Source of the DNA: Colletotrichum lupini
Taxonomy: Eukaryota > Ascomycota > Sordariomycetes > Glomerellales > Glomerellaceae
DNA length: 64,000 nucleotides
Reading direction: 5' to 3'
NCBI RefSeq assembly: GCF_023278565.1
Contig: NC_064678.1
Span: 558,001 to 622,000 of the forward strand
Positions 33,188 to 45,308 of this stretch are shown here, piece after piece; the stretch's first letter is position 1, and every line of letters starts with the position of its first letter. Under the pieces are notes generated by a model. It worked only from the letters and a program-made list of their open reading frames with translations, made no database searches and was not told the origin of the DNA. Position numbers and translations under genes: made by a program.

Positions 33188-34939
33188 TCACTCAGTGTCG
33201 ATGTTGATGCATGTTTCGACCTTGATGAAACCAAGTCCACTCATTTTCGACAACTCTCCGTTAACATGAGTCATGTCGAACGAATCATCCTCAAAGAAGT
33301 CGTGAGGAAGATGAGATGACGGATCATATTCTTCCATGATCTTGATAGCCTCATTGACAACGTCATACCCAAAGTTGAAAGCCAAGTTTTCTTGCGGATT
33401 TTCTGCGAGATGTTAGTGGCAAAGTCCCTATCTCATCTTCACGGGCAACAGCAGTAACATACTCGGGATCTCATCTGCTGCGACAAATTCCAAAAGGTCC
33501 TTCTCGACGAGACTGGACTGGTCGGTTCCGACGTTGCTGAGAATTTGAATGGCACTGGCACGGTTTCGACGGATCTTCTCAAATAGGTCCAACCTCTTCT
33601 CGAGATCAGAGTTATCAGACACACCTGCAAACACGACACCCAGAGCCAAACCATCTTCGAGACCCATGGCACCGCCTTGCCCTTGATCTACGCACAGACG
33701 ATATATCAGCGACCAAATCAACGAGGATAAAACCGTCCATACTGTGTAGCACTCACGAGGTAGCATTGGATGCGCCGCATCGCCGGTTATGACCATCTTC
33801 CCTTTCCGCCAGGTCGGTAGCGGAGCACGGTACAACAGTGGCCATCGCTTGATCTCAGTTGCTTTGCTGATTGTGACGTTAACCATGGGTAATCGGCGCC
33901 TATCTTCGACGCGACCTACTTGATAATAGCCAGTAGGCTTGGATGAAACCCAGCAAACTTTTCAATTACTTGCGCTTTGTCGACATCGGCTTGATAATCT
34001 AACGTCACGGTATGAGTAAGCCTCATCAACTCCCAGACGGTTCCTTGAGTGGTATTTGAACAAACCTTCACTGGAAACGTCCTTCATGTCTTCATCGTAA
34101 AATATACCCACGAGGTTGTGGATGGTGTTGCTAATAGGTCAGATAGAGTCCATCTCTCGAGGGCACAATGCACCTACTTGCGGCATGGATATGACACTAG
34201 CCTCCTATTGGTCTTGTTGTCGGGGAAAAGACGGATGAGTCCATCAGCGTCCTCATTCCAAAACTTGGTCTCGGAATCTTCCTCAAGAACTTCGGCAGGA
34301 ATCAAGAAACGGTAGCAGCAATTATGGAGAAGAGGCGCAACGGCAGGATTCTTGCGGCCGAGGACAGTCTCAGCCGCAATAGAGTGAATTCCATCTGCAC
34401 CAACAACCAGGTCACACTCAATCTCGTCACCATCTTGGAGATGCACAGCTGGCAACTCAGGATTCTGTAAAACAGTCAGCAAAAAGAGCAACCATCGCGG
34501 TGGAAATGTTGGCAGGGATCTTCCCCGCACTCACGTATCCCACAACCCACGAGTTGGGATGGATGGTGACGGGAACGCCCGGGCCGGCAGGATCGGTCGC
34601 TATCCTCTTGAGGCTATCGTGCAGATCCACGCGGTGGGCGTACCAGAGATCGGCGTCGTAGAACTCCTCGTTGTCGGCGTGTGATAGCGTCGACGTGATC
34701 TCCATCGTGACGGGATCCTGGAAATGAACAGGCCCAGCCTTGACGAAGCCAGAAGCCTTGGGCTCGAGACCCCATCGTGTGAGAAACCGCGTCGCATTGG
34801 GAGGGACGTTGATGGCGGCGCCGACCTCGTTGTCCATGTCAGATCGCTCGTAGATGCGCACAACGTGGCCCGCACGGCGCAGCGAGATGCCGGCCGAGAG
34901 GCCGGCGACGCCTGCTCCGACAATGACTACGTCCAGCAT
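33188..34939 (-). CDS. FAD-dependent aromatic monooxygenase, salicylate-hydroxylase-like
   Basis: Group A flavoprotein monooxygenase predicted to hydroxylate an aromatic or polyketide-type substrate using NAD(P)H. Seven exons: 34939-34535, 34464-34178, 34130-34066, 33998-33920, 33866-33757, 33687-33463, 33402-33188; 461 residues, each junction in frame. Motifs: dinucleotide-binding [13 protein letters not shown] (Gly8, Gly10, Gly13), the DG motif [11 protein letters not shown], and the GD motif [25 protein letters not shown]. Length and motif order fit salicylate 1-hydroxylase and related enzymes (FAD_binding_3). No signal peptide. Its neighbourhood with a P450 and a reductase suggests a two-oxygenase pathway; whether catabolic or biosynthetic is not shown by the sequence. 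Confidence 0.9.
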
Positions 34940-36774
34940 GGTACTAGTCGCTTTTAGACGAACAGGAAAGGCACGTTTTCGTGTTCAGTATCACTTCTCA
35001 CTGTCGAATCGTTGATATCGTCTGAAAGATGTCACGTTGACGGAGGAAGAAGCCAAGAAAGAAATCCGTCGGCTTCGGCCTCAGTAGGAGAACCAACACG
35101 GGGCCAGGAAGCCGTTGCATTCGCCTGTATCTGACAGGGACCATGTAGGGTTACGACCGCCCTCACTCCGCCAAGACGACCGCGATCTGCGGCGCAACCC
35201 GCTCTTTGATGGAGACATAACCCTGTGATCGGGACTCAACGGCGGTACTACGCGAAGCTATTGGACGGTGACCGAAAGAGAGGAGTCTTCGCCATCAACC
35301 TGAGGATACTGCCGGGGTCCGTGCAAGAAGGAGCGAGACGGTTGAGAAAACAATAGTTGTCTCGATTCACATATCTTGATATGTAATCTTGTTCATTTGG
35401 GGTTTTCGAAACGCACTTGGCAATTTGGAGAAGGTGGACAATAGGTGAGGACATGCCTGAACGCAACTCCAATTTCGTGGACGTTCTAGGTTAAACTTTA
35501 CATGCCTACTAGTACCGGAGTATTCCAAGTCCTACTCCCTTCCCTAAGTATGTCTTTGTTCCGAAGGGGCGACATCCCGACACAGTTAGGCACAGTGACC
35601 CAAAACGAGGCCGAACTTTCTATCCGCAATTCTATGGTATTGAGGAACTCACAAGCTGTGGCAGCTCATTCTTGCTTCTCCGAATTTCTAGACAAACAGA
35701 GCCAAACGGAGCGCTACCACAGGCGAGCTCCAACGTCGCGGAGAAGGACAGGGCCCGTCAAATGAGTCCCACCGTGGCAACGCGTCGGAGTTCGTCCCTT
35801 GGTCCGCTATTGGACCAGACTATCGCGAATGGAGTCCACCTGCAGGTGCCCTTGTCGATTACCGTTGTGCCGAACCCATGTCGGAGAAAATTTGATTCAC
35901 TGAGAGGGCCATGTGGGAGGCGGTTTCATATCCAATGAGTGAGCGGTTTTCAGTTTGATCTTTTCGGCAAAGCAATAGGCAGTTCGGGTATTATCTGACA
36001 GCGGCATTCTCGCCAGCGCCAAGACGTGTCCAATTTGAGGTTCCTTGGTTGATTGACAGGACTAGGAAACTCAAATAGCAACCAGATACTTGATAAGATA
36101 GTGTGGCCGAGATTACAGGAAACACGAAATGGAGTGCAGCATCTGAAAAGCGTTGGAAGGAATGTTGCGTGCCGGGCGGCGGCCCGCCCACTAGTTCAGC
36201 CACCTGCAAGCACAAAGTGAATTTTCTTGTGGTAGCACAATTCATATGTACTGAGTGGTTAGGGAGTATTACGTAGGCCATCCCCTCGGCTCCCATTCAT
36301 CCAGAGGCCGAGCCCGAGACACATCATGGATTAAGATCCGCCTTATAACGTTGTGGCCGTGCACCCTTGCCGTCTCGGCCGGGGACTTCCGGGCAGCCAA
36401 GGGATGGCGGGCCGATCCTTGCAAACGCGAGTTGGGTGAGAACTTCATGAAGTCTGTGCAGTCTGATGATTAGAGATTGACAGGTGAAAAGGCGTGGAAA
36501 ACAAAGATCAAACAACAAGGCTCTAAGACCAACTTACTACTCTTCTAATGTTTAGTGATCTGTAGCAACCTATGTTGCCTAGGACCACTGAGGGTGTTAC
36601 CAAACTACTTGGGGGTCTCTCTTCCCAAAAAGAGCCGCATAGACGTGATCGTGAAAAGAAAAACAAGAAGATTGCTGACGCGTGGTATTGCATGACTGCG
36701 AAGTGAGTGTGTTAGATCACCATTGTGGCATTCCTGATGTCCGTGGTTTTCCTCGTATGCATCGCGACCACGAA
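34940..36774. other. 1.8-kb spacer without supported gene
   Basis: Contains the promoter of the FAD monooxygenase. Short frames (35502-35765, 35672-35938, 36255-36473 and others) have no recognisable domain. Some of it may be decayed sequence of the transporter remnant that follows. Confidence 0.4.
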
Positions 36775-37345
36775 CCGTGGCAGTAGCAATCCAGTCTAGG
36801 GGTACTCAATATTATTTGGCATCGCTCTAGGCTTCTGACAACTCTCGTCACAGGAGCTCAACTTAGCAATCCGCTTAAACTAATCTCAGTCGACAGCGGT
36901 CTCATAATCAGTACGTAATCGCTTGGTGGGACTATTGGAATCTCCACCTACGTTGTTCTCTCTAACGAGGGCATGAGCCACATGTCCGCAAACATTGCCC
37001 AAGCAGTCTCACTAGCATGTTTTGAAGCTGATTATTTTGTATCTCTTTCCATGGCTCTCAATTCTCACAATCAGAGCGCAATCACCCCTGTACAAGGTGC
37101 CGCTCATGAGGTTCCCTCTCCCTCTCGATGGGTACGCTTGTGCTTTCAGAAATGTCTGGATCTCGGCGAGTTATTTCGTTGCTCTGGCATCCATCGGCGA
37201 GTGCACTTCAGGCTCGAGGTTAGGGCCTTAACAATTACCTACTGACTTATGATTACAAGCCTCTGCCTTCCATTTTAATCCCGAGAAAGACTTCAACAAT
37301 CACGTTAATATCCCTTTGGAAAAGAAGTGGATCCAGTGTCTGTGG
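36775..37345 (+). pseudogene. Remnant of a TRI12-like MFS efflux pump
   Basis: Read through frame changes and stops, the plus strand shows pieces of the last part of a fungal MFS efflux pump: YSILFGIALGF near 36808, then RLVGLLES and GTIGISTYVVLSNEGM-type text near 36920-36980 (the family has an LGGTIG motif in helix 11), then MRFPLPLDGYACAFRNVWISASYFVALASIG around 37100-37195, and finally SAFHFNPEKDFNNHVNIPLE near 37260-37320. The last resembles the F-x-x-D-x-x-x-x-M-T-N-H-V tail of TRI12/siderophore transporters. No continuous frame exists and the 5' two-thirds is not found. The identification is tentative. Confidence 0.45.
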
Positions 37346-37549
37346 ACGAGTATCCTGATTATGGGTGAGGGCTCACCACATGTAGGCCTGTCGATGATAC
37401 ATGTTGCTGCCTCCCATTCATCGACGAAGAATATCTGTTGCGCCTCAAGTTTTTCACATGCCTACATGAGATTGCAGTGTTGTTAGACTTAAGCATGGTG
37501 AACCAACCTCTTCCTGGGTGAACTTATAGTCATAGATACCTCGTACAAA

Positions 37550-37759
37550 TGTCAATAAGTGTACGACATAGGGAAGAAGCTCATAGAGGCCAACTGCTAT
37601 TAGGGTCTAAAAGAGGAATTACTGAAATCTGCCCTTCCCTCGAGGTATACTACTAGCGCTCTATATATGCCTAAGCTACTCCTTTATTACTTAGTCCCCC
37701 TCTTTATACCCCCCTAAGCTATCCCTTAACTAATAAGGCCTAACTAACGAGGCCTAATA
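37550..37759 (-). repeat. LTR of the Gypsy element (3' LTR in element orientation)
   Basis: Starts TGTCAATAAG and is collinear with 44698-44907. The outer end is close to the unmutated form; the inner end reads CCTAATA where the other copy keeps CCTGACA. Confidence 0.93.
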
Positions 37760-39539
37760 GGGTGCTCCCTCCCCTAGGCTTTGTCCCGAAGCCCGTTTAC
37801 GGTTCGCGTACGCTACGTTAATCCCTTATTTAGGAAGTCTTTAAATATATAGTATGAGGGTAGGTATAAGCGGCGCCCGTTAGCCCGAGTATAGACCCCT
37901 TATTCTAAATAATAGCTTTATAATTCTATACCCGGGTCGCTCCTACTTATAGGCTATCCTTACGACCGCTAATACCTAGGTAGTCGTCGCCCCACTTTTA
38001 TTTACCGATATTAACCCCCTTCTAAGCTACTATAATTCCAAATTCCTTTTTTTTTTTTTTTTATCTATAGTTATCTTTTTTATATATAGTCTCTTATTTT
38101 TATTAGCGTTTGCGCTACTCCCTCGTTATATAAATATTATAGCTAACGAATATCTCCTAGATCCCTATTCTCGTATACTCCCTATACTTAAATAAGTCTT
38201 TTTTAGAGTCGTTCCGTAGTCGTTACTAACTCGTTTTAATATAATTATAGCCCTTAATCGTAGTATTATTATTATTAGCGGTAGAACGGTTATTAGCGTT
38301 ATAGGTATACCTAGTAACGGCCGCGGTAGCGGTCTACTTAAAAAGCCCAATATCCCCTTTACTTACCCTAACTTCGTATATATATCGCTACTTATACGCT
38401 ACTTATACTAACTATTATAGACTCTTATTAAAAAAAAAAAAAAGGCGAACGTTAAAAAGATCGGGGTCGGCTAGGTGCGCCCGCTCCCCTACCCCGCTTA
38501 CGTTATATATAAGGCGCTCGATTTAAAAACTAAGTATTATAATTAACTAGGTCAGTGATTTATAGCCCCTAGTTCGCTCCTTTATTTAATACTTCTTTAG
38601 GATTTAGCGTACGTTATATTAAGTATGCTACGTAGAACTATTTTTATAAGGATATAGTAAGTACTTAGCGCTATCGCTACTCTATCGCTTCTTTTAAGTA
38701 TTATATTAATAATATCTTAGGTCCCTAAGTCTGCGGAATTTATAATACGAACCTTTTAGAGTACTATACTCGCCTCTAATAGCGACGTTTATAATTTAGA
38801 GGTTTATTGCTCTATTATTACTCTATTATTATTATTACTTAGGTTACTAATATTGCTCTATAGCTCTAATAAACCTACCGAATCGCTATTAGTAATGCGC
38901 AGAGGGCGCTTAAGCGCGCTAGTAAAGAGGCCTACTCGACCCCCGTTATTAATAGTAACGACGATAAAGTAACTATAAGCTCCTCTCGCGCTACGTCTTT
39001 ATCTTATAACGACGTTATAATTACGCTACTTCGTACTATTCGTAACGAAGTGCGCCGCTTTAATAATATTCTAACTAGTATATAGTTACCCCGCCTACGC
39101 TCCGTATTCGTAACTAATTATTTATAAATTCGCTAATAGTAAGGAGATTATTTTTTTTATAACGACCCCTAGGATAATAGCTAGGGCGGCCCTTTTATAT
39201 ATAAGGGTAGTCCCTCTATGGATAAGGGCAGTCCTTTTGCGCATTATAAGGATTAAAAAAACGGTTAGTAATTAGCGCGTTTATACTACTTAGTTATAGC
39301 TATATAGCCCTTTTTTTTTATCGTTAGTAGCTAGTTCGCTACGTTATTAGGCTCTTTAAGAGCTAGGGCACGCTACCTAATTAAAACTCGTTCTTTATAT
39401 ATACTAATTAACGCTACGTTTTTAATATGCCTAGCTAGCTCTTACGTATCTTCGTCGCTATTATATCCTTTTTACTAAATTAGGTATTATCGCCTCCTCT
39501 TCGGCCCTCTATATTATATAATATCTTTTACTTCGTAAA

Positions 39540-42500
39540 GTAGCTCCCTATTTATATCCCTAATAAGTAAGGGCTTCTAAGGGGCTTCCTCGCGGTATTA
39601 ATACGGCTCGAGTAAGGATATATAGAATATATTATATATTCTATACTACGTCGGTACGTTTAGTTAGTAAGCGACCCCCGCCGTTCTAACTATTAATTTA
39701 ACTTCGAATAGGCCTAAATACTTATTAGCTAACTTCCGGCTAGGACGCTACTTCTTAATATTCTTTTTTAATAATAGTACCTAGTCGCCCACTTTATATA
39801 ACATATCTATCCTAGCTTTATTAGCTTATTACTTATACGTCTCGTATACTTTTTATATAAGGGGTCGTAGAGCTTCTTAGTTAGCTCGTAGTCGGGCCGC
39901 ACGCTCCTCGGCCAAGATATTCTATATACCGTTTCGAGTCCCCGTTAAGATTAATATAAGGTACGTAAATAGGAACCCGAGTAGGGCCTTAGTAGGCGCT
40001 TTACGGATTACTAAGTACTAGGCGTTATTATATATAAACTTAGCTAGGTAAAGACGCTATACTTAATCTAATTAGTCCTAGGTATAAAAGTAACGAAAGT
40101 ACTACTCTAAGTATTAGTTCTACCGTTCTATTTAACCGTCCGTTTGTGGGTAGAATATAGTACTAAGACGCCTCTTTATTATTAAAAAGTAGTAGAGATA
40201 AGTTTAAAACTTATTTATAAATAACGACCCCCTATTAGAAACGATCCTTTTAAGTATTCTAAACTTAGTAAAGATCTTTATAAATAAGAGGTTTGCGAAT
40301 CCCTAGGCTATAAGGGTCGTCCTCGTAGTAATATAGACGCTATACTTCGTAAATCGGTTTATTATAATAAGTACTGCGTCGTAGGGGCGCCTCCCGATTA
40401 GCGTAATTAATATAAGTAAGCTCGTAATAAAGTCTAGCGATATCTCTTATTATAGCTTAACTAGGGTAAGTAGGGGGCGTAGTAAGCTATATAGCTTATA
40501 GTAACGAGGCTTCGTTCGCTAGTATATTATATAAGTATTAATATAACTTTTTATATCCCTACTTACTCTATCTTAATAATAGTAGCGTTTTAGTAGCGCT
40601 ATTGTCCGCTTTATATTATAATATCCCGCCGTGGGCGTATCGTAATATATTTCGATAACCTCCCTCTTTAGCCCCTTATATAGCGGTACGTAAGCACAGC
40701 TACTATAGTATAATAACCTTTTAGAGTCGTATACCTAGCTCTATTATTACTTTTTCTTAGCTAAGCGAGGCCGTTAGTTCTTCTTAGTTTACTACTTATC
40801 CCTTATAAAAGCGTCCTCTTATTAAGCGGCCCGTAGTCGACTTATTATTAATAACCCCTCCTTACTAAATACTATTTCGGGTACTCCTATTACGTTAGAG
40901 TCCCGTAGAATAAGTAGCTTGCGATTTATAGTTCTAGTAATAAGCTTAAGTAGCTCTCTAAGTACTACGCTATAACTTTAATACCCTAAGCTCGTAGCCC
41001 CGTTACGCCTCTCGAGGTACTCTTCGGAGTTCCCTCGAGCTAGAGCTCTTAACCTCCTTTACTTACTTCTCCGTACTACTATTAGTTCCGCTTCTAGAAC
41101 ACTTACTATCCCTTTTACTTAGGAGCCGCTCCCGTAGCTCGTCCTCGTATACCTTATTACTGCGACTTTAAGGGGCTCCTATATATTTCTAGCGTTATAA
41201 AAGTCTTCTCTTATTTTTAATAATAACTCCTCCGCTCTACTATTATTATTACCTTTACCGTAATTAGGTCTTCGTAATAGTCTATCCGCTAGGTTCTTTA
41301 TACCTAGCTTAAACTTAATCTCGATATTAAACGCTACGAGTTCGTCTAGCTAGCGTAGCTATTTCCCGTTTAGTCTCTTTTTTATATTTAAGAACTATAG
41401 GTTAAAATAATCTATAAATACTACGACCTAATCTCGGCTATAAGCGAGGTAGTATTACTAGTTCTTTAGTATATTTACGATAGCTAGTAGCTCCGCGTCT
41501 CTTATACCGTAGCGGCTCTCCGTATTTATTAATTTCCTCGACCTATAAATAATTAGGTACTAATTACCCTTAAATAATTACGTAATTACTAAACTAATAG
41601 CTCGAGCCGAAGCGTCTATTTATAACCGTATGGGTAGGGTAGGGTTGAAATATCGTAGTATTAGCGCGTTAGTAAATACTATTAGTAGCTTCTTAAACGA
41701 CTCTATGGCTAGTATTAGTAGCTTTAATTATCCCGGTTTTACCTTCCTTAGTAAGTCTATTAGAGGTACTGTTATCTTAGTATAGTTATTAATAAATCTA
41801 TAGTAGAACCCTGTAAATTTAAAGAACGTCTATATATTTTTAACGCTCCTCGGAAGTAGCTAATTTACTATAGCTTCGGTACGCGCGGGTTCTATTTCTA
41901 CGCTTTTATTAGATATAATATACCCTAAGAATCCTATACGCGATATATAAAACTCGTATTTATTACTATTTAGATATAGGTTCTATTATTATAGTCTTTA
42001 TAGTACGCTACGTACGTACTCTTTATACGCTACGTAGTCGTTACTATATATTAGGATATCGTCTAGGTATACGATATAGACGGTATTAACTAGGCCGCTT
42101 AGAACGTTATTAATATATGCTTAAAAAGTCGCGGGTGCGTTAATTAGCCCGAAAGGTATGACTAAGTACTTAAACTACCCGTATTTAGTACGAAAAGCCG
42201 TCTTCTACTTATCGCCCTCGGCTATACGTATATAGTAATACGCGTTCTTAAGGTCTAGCTTCGTAAAAATAGAGGTATTAAATAGTCTATCTAATATTCC
42301 TCTAATTAGTAATAGCGGCGTTCTATTTTTCTATATAATTTTATTAATCGCTCTATAGTCGACGTAAAGTCGTAGCTCTCCTCCTTTTTTAAGTATAAAG
42401 AGGATAAGTGCTCTTGCCGGGCTTATAGAGGGGCATATCTAGCCCCTAGCCTCTACTTTTATTAAATAGTTACGTAAGATCTTAAGCTTATAGTTCGATA

Positions 42501-43320
42501 GTAGGTAAATAGGTCCCTAGGGAATAGGTGCCGCGTCGTTTAGTTTAATACGGTAGTCGTGCGGTATTTTATTTAGTAGCGAAATAGCCTTCTCTTTTAA
42601 AAATAAGTTATTAAAGTCTTAGTAACGTAGTTTCTAGTCCTCGGCTATGCTCGCTAGTACTACGTCGCTATCTATAACTAGGTTAATTATAATATGCGCG
42701 AGTGTTACTAAAACTAAGTTATTTAGTAGCCCCTTTTTTAGGGCGTCTAAGCGGATATATCATTCGTAGATTAGATACTACTACTTCTTTTATTTCTAAC
42801 TAATTAGTAGGTCGACATCCTCTAGCTAAGGGAAACTAAGGATAAGCGTAAGTACCGTAATATTGGCTATTACGAAGCGATATAGCTATGTCTCTATTAC
42901 GTAGTCGTTATTAGTAATTCAAAGCCATAAGTAGTAGCTTCTTAACGTCTCTATCTATTTACTTTTAACGTTTATTAGCTACGGCAATAAGTAAATTTAT
43001 AAATTAGCGTTAAAACTATTAAGTAGCTCGATACTAACTACGTTCCCTTTTATTCTTAAATTAATAAAGGCGCTTAGCTTTTCCTATACGCAGTTTAGGT
43101 ATATATAGATTAGGATATCTAAGCGCCGCCCTTATTAATCGCTAGCTACTCTTTTTATTAAAATAATATTTAAGCTCGTTACCGGTCCGCGCTACTTGGC
43201 TAGGGCGAGGTCTAATTAATAGCTAGCGGCCTTATGCCCCTTCTAGTTATATTTGCGGTATATAACGCTTAGGTAGCTATTAATAAGGTGCCTAGTTTTA
43301 CTATAGTTATAGTATTATTA
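39540..43320 (-). pseudogene. Degraded Gypsy gag-pol
   Basis: Observed on the minus strand: YYNYSKTRHLINSY at 43314-43270, i.e. a CCHC knuckle (C-x2-C-x4-H-x4-C) in which all three Cys positions are now Tyr; VYLDDIL at 42072-42052, the RT active site, unchanged; and YRIYNIFYISLLEPY at about 39645-39600, the shape of the Gypsy integrase tail. Cys-to-Tyr is exactly TGY to TAY, a G-to-A change after T. The Asp pair survives because its G residues follow A and C rather than T. Many stops lie between. Confidence 0.85.
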
Positions 43321-44697
43321 ATACTACTCCTGCGGTCGTAGGTAATCCCTTACGATATAGCTAGTCTTTTTATAATTATAGTACGTAGTATCCTTACTAA
43401 GCGAGTTACGGCGTGTTCCTTACGTATTCGACTTATTAGCGCCCCGGTATCTTCTTACTAGCTCGTTCGAGTTTAAGTTAGAATATTACCTAGGGGACGT
43501 TCGTAGGCTCCCTATTAATAGCGAGGATTATTTAATACGTCTTATTAGCAATACTAGCTATAAATAAGTCCGCGGAAGTTCTATCTATAATACTATTACG
43601 AAGTATAGTTCGGGCCGTAGCTTACTTATTAGCGTAGAGATCCTCTATTTCTTTATTAAGATATATTCTAATTCTATCTCGAGCTTATTAATGCGGCTAA
43701 TAAACTCGTCGACTTTTTCTTTTTAACTTTACGAGGCGCTATTTAGTTATATACTCGCTACTATTCCTCGGCTAGCAGGATTAGATAGGTTATTTTATAA
43801 GAAGGTCTCTAGTTCTTCCTATATAACCTAGTTTATTATAAAACCGGGGGTCCTTTAGTAATCGAAAATATAGTATATCTAAGAGGTTTTTATACCGCTA
43901 CTTAGGTAGCTAACTATATATACTACTTTATCGTAATTTATTCTTATTTATTAAGCCTATAGGTTAAAGTAATAGTAATAGTCAAAGAGGAAGCTTTATA
44001 GATCCCGTACTAATTTACTAACGTATAATAAGTTAGAGAGGGATAGCGGTCTAAATATAAACGTTCCGCTTATAGCGCTTACTTAAGTCGGGAGGGAGCT
44101 AGTAAATAGGGGCTTAGGTAGTACGAACTCGTCGTTTTATCGTCGCTCGAGCGGCGCTTTAAGTACGGCTTTACCTATTGAACTATCCTTAGTCCGGGGG
44201 TTTACGTTTCTATTTATATCGAAACTAACGTCTAAGGCTACTATAATTAAGAGCATAGCCCTTAGCGTAGGGGCCGGGCTATTTAAGGAGCTCTATAAGC
44301 GTTCTAAATCTACTCGTCTTCTATATAAGCGCTTTTCGTACGTTACGATAAGGATTTTTTTTTCTAATTATCGTTCTTATTCTTATAGTTCTATTAGCCT
44401 ATTACTTATCGTTCGGTTTAGGTATTAGTAAATAAAAATAAGAGGTTCGCTATTTTATTTAAAATTTGTTAATACTCTTAGTAATACGGTCTTTTTATAT
44501 CGCCGCTACGTTAATAGTTCTACTGCGCTTTGTTCTTATATTATTTACTAAGGAGGAGGTAATTCTAGGGGGTCTAATAAAAAAGAGTCGTCTTTTTTTT
44601 ATTATCGTAGCGCTAACTACGCTCTCTCGCTACGTCTCGTTCTTATTAGCATTTTAAGCTTCCGGCCTAGTCTCCTTTATAAGTAGAGATTTTAGAC

Positions 44698-44907
44698 TAT
44701 TAATAAGTATATGACATAGGGAAGAAGCTTATAGAGGCTAACTGCTATTAGGGTCTAAAAGAGGAATTACTAAAATCTACCCTTCCCTCGAGGTATATTA
44801 CTAGCGCTCTATATATGCCTGAGCTGCTCCTTTATTACTTAGTCCCCCTCTTTATGCCCCCCTAAGCTATCCCTTAACCGACGAGGCCTGACCGGCGAGG
44901 CCTGACA
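44698..44907 (-). repeat. LTR of the Gypsy element (5' LTR in element orientation)
   Basis: Inner end TATTAATAAG (mutated), outer end CCGACGAGGCCTGACCGG...CCTGACA (spared). Followed by ACAAA. Confidence 0.93.
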
Positions 44908-44912
44908 ACAAA

Positions 44913-45308
44913 CTCCTAAAGACTTGGAATTTTTAAAACCGTCTGAGAAGCTCTTCTTAACCCAATGACTTCATTTTCTAGGTTGAGTCCGCATCAAATG
45001 ACTAAAGGCTTGTACTTAGCCTTAACATGTAATAGTGCTCTTTTGGCTTACCGTAACGCCGAAAGCGGAGTAGGGCTTCGGGAGAGAACGCCGACGGACG
45101 AGGTGCGGGGATCGCCCATCTGCAGATGTCCGGCTTACCTCAACGATTGACTCACTCTTGGCAAGTAATTCTAGAGAACTTATGTGCCATACAATTGGAA
45201 ACTATCACTGCGACCCATTGGCTATCCATCAAGTAGTCAATTGTCAGAATCACATCGTGTTGACAGTCGAACTTCAGTCACCCCTAAATTATCTGGCCGA
45301 CCAACAAA
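44913..45308. other. Spacer upstream of the dehydrogenase gene
   Basis: About 400 bp of normal composition between the Gypsy element and the dehydrogenase start. It should contain what is left of that gene's promoter; the element sits only about 400 bp away. Confidence 0.45.

Larger units (their letters stand above)
37550..44907 (-). mobile_element. Full-length RIP-mutated Ty3/Gypsy retrotransposon
   Basis: A 7,358-bp element with two 210-bp LTRs (37550-37759, 44698-44907) and the 5-bp target duplicate ACAAA on each side (37545-37549, 44908-44912). The interior is AT-rich with frequent stops. On the minus strand the degraded protein reads, in order, a nucleocapsid zinc knuckle (about 43314-43270), reverse transcriptase (42072-42052), then an integrase C-terminal GPY-like segment (about 39645-39590). 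The order RT before integrase is Ty3/Gypsy. Nothing is intact, so the copy is dead. Confidence 0.93.

Noticed and set aside
38165..38350. A small membrane protein gene on the minus strand
   Set aside because: It lies inside the RIP-mutated Gypsy element; hydrophobic Ile/Leu text is what RIP-biased codons produce. The plus-strand frame at 44466-44657 was rejected for the same reason.
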